Assembly: GCA_002404345.1 (NCBI GenBank)
Contig: DHJN01000042.1
Span: forward strand, 1 to 11,635
Direction: 5' to 3'
DNA length: 11,635 nt
From: Actinobacteria bacterium UBA4719
Lineage (GTDB): Bacteria > Actinomycetota > Actinomycetes > Actinomycetales > Dermatophilaceae
Numbering within the stretch: position 1 is the stretch's first letter; the number at the start of each line of letters is the position of its first letter. Positions 7,286-11,635 of the stretch are shown here, piece by piece. Made by a program: the position numbers and the translations under genes. The notes below the pieces were generated by a model that ran no database searches, was not told where the DNA came from, and saw only the letters and a list, made by a program, of their open reading frames with translations.

Positions 7286-7808
7286 CAGACAGCCCTAACG
7301 GACAGGACCTCATCAATGACGACCTCGGCCAGCTCCACTCGGCTGGGTGTACGTGAACGGTCTCGCGTTCTCCCTGAGAACTTCCTGAGATTGGGCCTTT
7401 GACAACAGGCCGGTTCCTGGGGCCGTCTCGCACGCTGAACCAGCGGTCTGCAATCAGCCGCGGCGAGGTTCGCCCGGTGGGCCTTCACGAACAGGAGGGC
7501 CCGAAGAACGGTCGGACCAGGTGAAACCCAGGGCTATCTCGCCTTTCTCAGCGGCACCTCAGTGCGCTGCCGTGATCCCTGACCTTGAGCACCATCGCCG
7601 CCTCGGATCTGGCTTCACTACGGCGGTGGTTCACTTGCGGTTCGGCATGCCGCACCTAGTGGCGCCGGCGCATTCGGTCACCACGTCATGCCCGCACGCA
7701 GACGTCCTCTGTCGGCGCAGCCCAAAGGCGATCATTGGCAAGCGGGCTCACGTCCTGCACCAGCGCATCCTCAGGGCTTTCCCATCGTCGGTGGGGCACA
7801 CTCGGGGT
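7286..7808. other. Divergent intergenic region, regulatory
   Basis: About 520 bases (590 if the DedA-PAP2 gene starts at 7222) separate two divergent genes. It holds the 11-bp tandem repeat at 7370-7391, a TTGACA hexamer at 7399-7404 without a convincing -10, and a single similar half-site TCCTCAGGGCT at 7768-7778, just upstream of the MprF-like start. The MprF-like frame stays open back to GTG 7521, but those 96 residues show no family similarity and mixed third-position use, so they are not taken as coding. On the minus strand a poor -10-like TACACC (7351-7346) lies 18 bp beyond the tandem repeat and could serve the DedA-PAP2 gene. Nothing else was recognised. Confidence 0.55.
7370..7391 (-). 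promoter_or_regulatory. 11-bp tandem CTCAGG direct repeat, candidate response-regulator operator
   Basis: On the minus strand two adjacent 11-bp units, ATCTCAGGAAG and TTCTCAGGGAG, match at 9 of 11 positions. The layout is that of an OmpR/PhoB-family binding site. The site faces the DedA-PAP2 gene, about 85-170 bp upstream of its possible starts, and a regulator of that family is encoded just beyond that gene. A related half-site (TCCTCAGGGCT, plus strand, 7768-7778; 8 of 11 against the second unit) lies near the MprF-like start, so both divergent genes could be controlled by one protein. The repeat is seen; the binding protein is inferred. Confidence 0.45.
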
Positions 7809-7811
7809 GTG
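7797..7811 (+). promoter_or_regulatory. Start-site hairpin or leaderless -10 of the MprF-like gene
   Basis: CACAC (7797-7801) and GTGTG (7807-7811) are perfect 5-bp arms around TCGGG, and the right arm contains the GTG start codon. The left arm also includes CACACT (7797-7802), a one-base-off TANNNT box placed six bases before the GTG, where a leaderless promoter's -10 would be. If transcripts instead begin upstream, the hairpin would hide the start codon. No good Shine-Dalgarno precedes the GTG; GGGG at 7804-7807 could serve the ATG at 7815. Confidence 0.25.
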
Positions 7812-9500
7812 AAAATGATGCGGCGCCAGGGGTGGCGGGCCTATGACCGGATCCGGCGGCTCGCGTCGTATGTCGTGGCCTTGGTTGGCCTGCTCGGGTT
7901 GCTGTCGGCGATTTCACGCCCGGCCCGGGGACGACTTCAGGACCTGCTCCAGGTGCTGCCGTTTGTCGTGCCGCGCTCGGCGGCGATCACGCTGGTGTTC
8001 GTCTCCTTCGCCTTGCTGCTGACCGCGCGGGGTCTGCGCCACGGCCAGCGCCTGGCGTGGGCGTCCACGCTCCTGTTGCTGGCGACCTCCGCGGTCCTGC
8101 ACGTGCTCAAGGGCCTTGACGCGGAGGAATCTGTCGTCGTCGTGCTTGTGCTGGTCGGGCTGGCTACCCAGCACGCGGCCTTCCCCGTGCTGCCCAGCCG
8201 CGCCGTCCTGCTCCGAACGGTCGCGTTGGGGGCTGGCGGGGCACTGGTTGCCGTCGTAGTTGCCACTGGGTTGGGGGAACTGGTGGGCAGCGACGCCTAC
8301 CCGCGGTTCGGGGAGTCCGCCGAGGGTGCGGCCAGGGGCCTTGGCGGCTCGGAGCCACTGTCGCTTCGGGGCGTCGGCGGCTTCATCACCCCGATGTTGG
8401 TCGCCACCGGGCTCGGCTTGTTGGTCAGCACGTTGTGGCTGCTGCTGTCCCCACGCCTTTCAGTGCCGTTGACCGCGTCGGAGCACCTGTTCGAGCGGGA
8501 GCGGGCGCGCCGGGTCTTCCGGGTGTATGGGGGGGACACCTTGGCGTACTTCGCGCTGCGCGACGACAAACGGTGGTTCTTCACCGGGTCGAGCGTTGTG
8601 GCCCATGCCGTCCGCAACGGGGTCTGCCTGGTCTCCCCCGATCCCATCGGTCCAGAAACCGAGCGGGAGGAGGTCTGGGCCGAGTTTATGACCTACGCCC
8701 AGCGCAACGGCTGGTCGGTGTCGGTGATCGGGGCGCTGCCGGACTGGCTGCCGGTCTATGAGGCATCAGGGCTTCGTAGCCTGTACCTCGGAGACGAGGC
8801 GATCGTGGACTGTCAGGGCTTCACCCTGCAAGGCCGCCCCATGAAGTCCCTGCGCAGCGCGCGGAACCGGGTTGTCCGGACCGGGTACACAGCCTCCTTC
8901 CACGACCCTGCGGCGCTGGAACCGCAGCTGGAGGCCGCGTTGACGGCAATGAGCGCCAACAGCCGGCGCGGTGAGGTAGAGCGAGGCTTCTCGATGACCC
9001 TGTCGAGGTTGTTTGACCCCGCGGACACCGGGCTGATGCTGGCCGTGGCCCGGCGCAGCGACGGCCGCGTCGGAGGGTTCATCCAGTGGATCCCCGCCGC
9101 GGACATCGATGGTTGGTCCCTGGATGTGATGCGCCGCAGCACCGAGGAGGACACGCCCAACGGCATCACAGACTTCCTCATCCTGGAGACCATCCAACAC
9201 ATCCGCGCCCTGGGCGGCCAAGGCCTGGCCTTGAACTTCGCGGTGCTGCGTACCGTCGTCTCCGGGGAGCAGAACGGGGTAGCCCACAGGGTCGGACGCA
9301 TCCTGCTCCGCCGGGTATCGGACCATTCGCAGATTGAGTCCCTGTGGAAGTTCAACGCCAAGTACGACCCGATGTGGCGGCCACGCTACCTCGTGCTTGA
9401 CTCGGTCGAGTTCATGCTCACCCAAGGCTTGGTGATGGCCGGCGCGGAGGGCGTCAAGGAGATCCCTGTCATTGGCAGGTTCCTCGGCCGTGGCCGATGA
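7809..9500 (+). CDS. MprF/LysX-like aminoacyl-lipid synthase, synthase half only
   Basis: A 563-residue membrane enzyme of the phosphatidylglycerol lysyltransferase (DUF2156, MprF C-terminal) family, which moves an amino acid from aminoacyl-tRNA onto a membrane lipid. About six helices cover residues 18-36, 48-72, 82-100, 106-125, 134-156 and 190-214. The catalytic GNAT-like domain spans about 225-545 and shows SVIGALPDWLPVYEASGL, YLGDEAIVD (326-334), MKSLRSARNRVVRTGY (345-360), LDVMRR (438-443) and FNAKYDPMWRPRYL (515-528), all typical of MprF. Full MprF has about 14 helices, the first eight being the flippase; that half is absent, as in mycobacterial LysX, but the lysyl-tRNA synthetase domain of LysX is absent too. 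GTG 7809 gives a normal start before TM1; ATG 7815 or 7818 is possible. It ends in an ATGA overlap with a DMT-like gene. Amino acid and lipid acceptor cannot be read. Confidence 0.88.
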   Translation: MKMMRRQGWRAYDRIRRLASYVVALVGLLGLLSAISRPARGRLQDLLQVLPFVVPRSAAITLVFVSFALLLTARGLRHGQRLAWASTLLLLATSAVLHVLKGLDAEESVVVVLVLVGLATQHAAFPVLPSRAVLLRTVALGAGGALVAVVVATGLGELVGSDAYPRFGESAEGAARGLGGSEPLSLRGVGGFITPMLVATGLGLLVSTLWLLLSPRLSVPLTASEHLFERERARRVFRVYGGDTLAYFALRDDKRWFFTGSSVVAHAVRNGVCLVSPDPIGPETEREEVWAEFMTYAQRNGWSVSVIGALPDWLPVYEASGLRSLYLGDEAIVDCQGFTLQGRPMKSLRSARNRVVRTGYTASFHDPAALEPQLEAALTAMSANSRRGEVERGFSMTLSRLFDPADTGLMLAVARRSDGRVGGFIQWIPAADIDGWSLDVMRRSTEEDTPNGITDFLILETIQHIRALGGQGLALNFAVLRTVVSGEQNGVAHRVGRILLRRVSDHSQIESLWKFNAKYDPMWRPRYLVLDSVEFMLTQGLVMAGAEGVKEIPVIGRFLGRGR

Positions 9501-10351
9501 CGCTGGCACTGCTGGCTGCGTTGGTCGGCACCCTCGGGTACGGGGCCGGGTCGGTGCTACAGGCGATCGGCACGGCCCGAGCGACGGGCCTGGCGGTGCT
9601 ACGGCAGCCGACGTACCTCGCTGGTCTGGCCTGCGATGTGTTGGCCTGGGTTTCCTCGCTGCTCGCGTTGCGCCAGTTGCCGCTGTTCGCCGTTCAAAGC
9701 CTGCTGGCCGGGTCGTTGGCCGTGACCGTGCTCCTGGCCAGGGTGGTTCTGAAGACCCAGATGCGAGCCCGAGACGTCGGTGCCGTCGGTGTCGTCACAG
9801 CGTCACTGGTCGTCCTTGCCGCGGGCGCTGGGCCGTCGTCAGTCACGCCGCCGCCGCCGACTTTCACCGCGGTCATGCTGCTTGGGCTCGGGGTCCTGGC
9901 CGCGATCACCGCAGTGACCTACCGGCGCCCGCGTTGGGTCGTGCAGGCTTCCGTCGCGGGGGTCGCGTTCTCCGGTGCCGCATTGTGCGCCCGGGCGACT
10001 GACTCATCGGGCGGGTGGGCCGTCTTGGGCCAGGAACCTTTAGCCTGGGTGGTGCTCGGCTACGGCGCTATCGGCATAGCCAGCTACACCTTGGCACTCG
10101 AGCGGGGGCCCGTCGGTCCGGCGACCGCGATCCTGTGGGTCGTCGAGGTGGCTTTGCCGGCGGCCGTGGGGGTGTCGTTGCTCGGTGATGGGGTGCGCGG
10201 GCCACGAAAGGTCCTGCATCCTCGCAACTGGCAGGCCAGTGCGCCGGCTACAGCAGTTGGGACGCCCCTGATCAGAGGTCGCCTACGCTTTCCCCACGAT
10301 CGCGAACCAGCCCAGGATCGGTCCCAGAACCGCCCGGTAGGCATCGAGTGA
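9497..10351 (+). CDS. DMT/EamA-like membrane protein, C-terminus probably degraded
   Basis: A 284-residue protein coupled to the MprF-like synthase (ATGA at 9497-9500). About eight helices are visible in residues 2-22, 38-58, 62-83, 93-111, 123-141, 148-166, 181-201 and 206-228, in the duplicated DMT pattern (GYGAGSVLQAIG early; YTLALERGPVGPATAILWVVEVALPAAVGV late). After LLGDGVR (residues 228-233), where the family normally has a short loop and a last helix, the sequence turns into about 50 Arg/Pro-rich residues with no helix. Third-position GC falls from roughly 84% in the first 51 codons to roughly 65% in this tail, and the last 69 bases run antisense to the esterase gene. A frameshift or truncation near 10200 is therefore likely. 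Relatives include metabolite exporters and the ArnE/ArnF lipid-carrier flippases; here it may move the aminoacyl lipid made by its partner. Confidence 0.75.
   Translation: MTLALLAALVGTLGYGAGSVLQAIGTARATGLAVLRQPTYLAGLACDVLAWVSSLLALRQLPLFAVQSLLAGSLAVTVLLARVVLKTQMRARDVGAVGVVTASLVVLAAGAGPSSVTPPPPTFTAVMLLGLGVLAAITAVTYRRPRWVVQASVAGVAFSGAALCARATDSSGGWAVLGQEPLAWVVLGYGAIGIASYTLALERGPVGPATAILWVVEVALPAAVGVSLLGDGVRGPRKVLHPRNWQASAPATAVGTPLIRGRLRFPHDREPAQDRSQNRPVGIE
10225..10259. repeat. Nested inverted repeats at the convergent gene ends
   Basis: CAACTG (10225-10230) pairs with CAGTTG (10254-10259), and inside lies the perfect palindrome ACTGGC-AG-GCCAGT (10227-10240). The two hairpins are alternatives sharing the left arm. 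They lie just beyond the last credible family residue of the DMT protein and 24 bp before the esterase stop, where a terminator between convergent genes would be expected. No T run follows. Confidence 0.3.
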
Positions 10352-11368
10352 ATGGCCTAAGTTCGGAATGAGATAAGGTTGTATGCCGGGCAGGCCCCGT
10401 GTCCGTCGCAGAAACTGCTCTGCTTGCGGGCGGGACTGAGGGTCGGTGTTGGAAGTCATCACCAGCAGATGTACCTGCCGAGGCGGGTGGTTAAGGATCA
10501 GCCACTCAGGGGTGCTCTCGTGGGCCAGGTTCGGGTACTGGTTGAGGAGCTGGGCCAGGTTGCCGGTGTTCCGGTCAGGGGCCGGCGTGAAGTACCCCTC
10601 GACTGAGGCGGCGGCGCCGAAGCGTTCCGGGTTGCGCAGGTGCAGCAACGCGGCGCAGTAGCCGCCGGTGGACCAGCCGATCACGCTCCAGCTCTGGGCA
10701 TCGGGGGCGACACGTAGCGCCCCGGTGGCCCAGTTTCTGACATCCTGGTTGAGCCAGGTGTAGGCCTGTGTCGATCCGGGGTAGTCAGTGCACTCGGTCT
10801 CCACGGGAAGTCCCACGTTGATCTCGGGGAACACGGCGACGAAGGGTGCTACCCGGCCGCTGCGGATCTCCGCGCTGGCGGTCCTGGCAAAGTCGAGTCT
10901 CTGGACGACATATGAGATGTGTACCTGGGCGCCGCCGAGCACCATCACCACGGGAAAACGAGTCCTGGCGTAGCGGGGATCGTGGTACTGAGGCGGCAGC
11001 CAGGTGATCACCGTCTGTGAGATGCCTGACCTTGGGCCCGTGAGCCGGATCCGCTGGTAGCGCCCGGTGTCGGAGGCGGAGCCAACGACACCGGGCGGGA
11101 AGACTCGACGGGAGCCGGACAAGACCGGCGGCGCCACCGGTGTGCCGAACAATGATGACCACGAGGGGTAGGTACCGTAGACCCTGTTGACCTGAACGGC
11201 GACCGCGGCCATGGCGGATCCCTGCGCGGCTAGGACGCTGGCGAGGACTAGGGGTAGCGCCCAGGTTGCGGTCCGGGGTCCTCGACGCCACAGGATGCCC
11301 AGCGCCACGGGGATGCCGATGGCTAGGCCGATGCAGACGGCCAGCAACCTCAGGGATGTCAGTGGCAA
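10283..11368 (-). CDS. Membrane-anchored alpha/beta-hydrolase esterase (antigen 85/esterase D fold)
   Basis: A 361-residue hydrolase. Two helices (about 6-27 and 35-60) anchor it, followed by the NRVYGTYPSWSSLFG segment common to actinobacterial members, then an esterase D/antigen 85-type domain from about residue 100. The nucleophile is S233 in GWSTGG (231-236), the likely acid is D309 and the catalytic His is H339 (NLGHSLDAY). With two anchors the catalytic domain lies on the same side as the N-terminus, probably outside. The TTG start at 11368 is chosen because AGGAG lies eight bases upstream, and TM1 begins almost at once. It converges on and overlaps the DMT gene by 69 bases. Esterases beside MprF homologues are known to act on aminoacylated lipids, for example next to the alanyl-diacylglycerol synthase of Corynebacterium glutamicum. 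This suggests a lipid deacylase role; a mycolyl-like or unrelated ester substrate is not excluded. Confidence 0.85.
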   Translation of the reverse strand: MPLTSLRLLAVCIGLAIGIPVALGILWRRGPRTATWALPLVLASVLAAQGSAMAAVAVQVNRVYGTYPSWSSLFGTPVAPPVLSGSRRVFPPGVVGSASDTGRYQRIRLTGPRSGISQTVITWLPPQYHDPRYARTRFPVVMVLGGAQVHISYVVQRLDFARTASAEIRSGRVAPFVAVFPEINVGLPVETECTDYPGSTQAYTWLNQDVRNWATGALRVAPDAQSWSVIGWSTGGYCAALLHLRNPERFGAAASVEGYFTPAPDRNTGNLAQLLNQYPNLAHESTPEWLILNHPPRQVHLLVMTSNTDPQSRPQAEQFLRRTRGLPGIQPYLIPNLGHSLDAYRAVLGPILGWFAIVGKA

Positions 11369-11417
11369 GGCAGGTACTCCTAGCTCTTTGAGGCACCGGG
11401 CTGTTTCCCAACAACCG

Positions 11418-11594
11418 CTACCAGCGGCGCAGTTCGACCACCGGTGTGGCCTGGGTGGATGGCCAGCCCGGCCGCCGGCTCCGGTGGTTGCGTGGCCGGT
11501 GGGAGCCGCGGCGGTTCAGGGACCCGGCTGGCACCCAGTTGGTGGGAGGTCTGGCATTGCCCACCTTGCACGAGGTCGTCCTGTGGTCGAGCAT
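11418..11594 (-). CDS. Possible small Arg/Pro-rich protein, 58 residues
   Basis: An ATG at 11594 is preceded at seven bases by AAGGAG (11607-11602), one of the best ribosome binding sites in the window. It opens a 58-codon frame ending in TAG. By hand count 50 of 58 codons end in G or C (about 86%), against roughly 60-65% at the other two positions, which is what real genes here show. The product is very basic (about 12 Arg plus one Lys), rich in Pro, His and Trp (three Trp), with one Cys. It has no signal peptide or helix of membrane length, and no family is recognised. It ends 49 bp before the esterase start on the same strand, so it could be the first gene of an esterase operon. It might also be a decayed gene start or chance. 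Confidence 0.4.
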   Translation of the reverse strand: MLDHRTTSCKVGNARPPTNWVPAGSLNRRGSHRPRNHRSRRPGWPSTQATPVVELRRW

Positions 11595-11613
11595 CTGATG
11601 GCTCCTTCTTGAG

Positions 11614-11635
11614 GATCCCGGATGGTTCCCGGATG
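11614..11635 (-). repeat. 11-bp tandem direct repeat upstream of the small ORF
   Basis: On the minus strand CATCCGGGAAC is followed directly by CATCCGGGATC, a 10-of-11 match. It lies 20-41 bp upstream of the small ORF start and touches the window edge, so more copies may follow outside. The period is the same as in the repeats at 155-176 and 7370-7391, though the sequence differs. It could be an operator for the small ORF and esterase. Confidence 0.3.

Noticed and set aside
7399..7404. Consensus TTGACA in the divergent intergenic region
   Set aside because: No convincing -10 about 17 bp downstream on the plus strand.
7285..7488. A 67-codon minus-strand frame whose TGA overlaps the ATG at 7285, with an amphipathic end (VELAEVVIDEVLSVRAV)
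   Set aside because: Third-position GC is only about 65%, it has no good ribosome binding site, and it contains the CTCAGG tandem repeat. The TGATG junction is attractive, but the better ribosome binding site for the DedA-PAP2 gene is at GTG 7222. The VELAEVV end could be a remnant, but nothing supports it further.
7521..7808. 96-residue upstream extension of the MprF-like frame
   Set aside because: No similarity to the family, no membrane segment, mixed third positions, and it would place promoter-like elements inside the gene.
1..11635. Possible mobile element, CRISPR array, toxin-antitoxin or phage-defence system
   Set aside because: No transposase, integrase, spaced repeats, toxin-antitoxin pair or nuclease domain was found; all recognised genes belong to envelope transport, lipid metabolism or regulation.

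Overview
The window is very GC-rich and strongly biased to G or C in the third codon position. Its genes are packed with ATGA/TGATG overlaps, it uses GTG and TTG starts, and at least one gene looks leaderless. All this suggests a high-GC actinobacterium; the genus cannot be told from the sequence. No rRNA, tRNA, CRISPR array, insertion sequence or integrase was found.

Layout. (1) 248-4912, plus strand: a translationally coupled operon encoding a lipoprotein, two different MacB/LolD-type ABC ATPases and one large tandem-FtsX permease. (2) 4989-5729, plus strand: an OmpR/PhoB-type response regulator with no histidine kinase beside it in this window; a TANNNT box seven bases before its ATG suggests a leaderless start. 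(3) 5777-7222, minus strand, convergent with the regulator: a DedA-PAP2 fusion. (4) 7223-7808: a divergent intergenic region with an 11-bp tandem direct repeat typical of OmpR-family operators. (5) 7809-10351, plus strand: an MprF/LysX-like aminoacyl-lipid synthase that lacks the MprF flippase half, coupled by ATGA to a DMT/EamA-like membrane protein whose C-terminus looks degraded. (6) 10283-11368, minus strand: a membrane-anchored alpha/beta-hydrolase esterase whose 3' end overlaps that of the DMT gene. (7) 11418-11594, minus strand: a possible 58-residue Arg/Pro-rich small protein with a strong ribosome binding site and coding-like third positions.

Working together (inference): almost every gene concerns the cell envelope. 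The MacB-type transporter could expel or sense envelope-active compounds. The DedA-PAP2 fusion could dephosphorylate and return undecaprenyl carrier lipid. The MprF-like enzyme could put amino acids on lipids, the DMT protein could move them, and the esterase could remove them. The response regulator may control several of these through the 11-bp tandem repeats. The window is therefore best read as an envelope-stress or antimicrobial-peptide resistance neighbourhood built from known families in less usual arrangements. The two points most worth testing are the synthase-only MprF plus DMT pair and the one-polypeptide carrier-lipid recycling enzyme.
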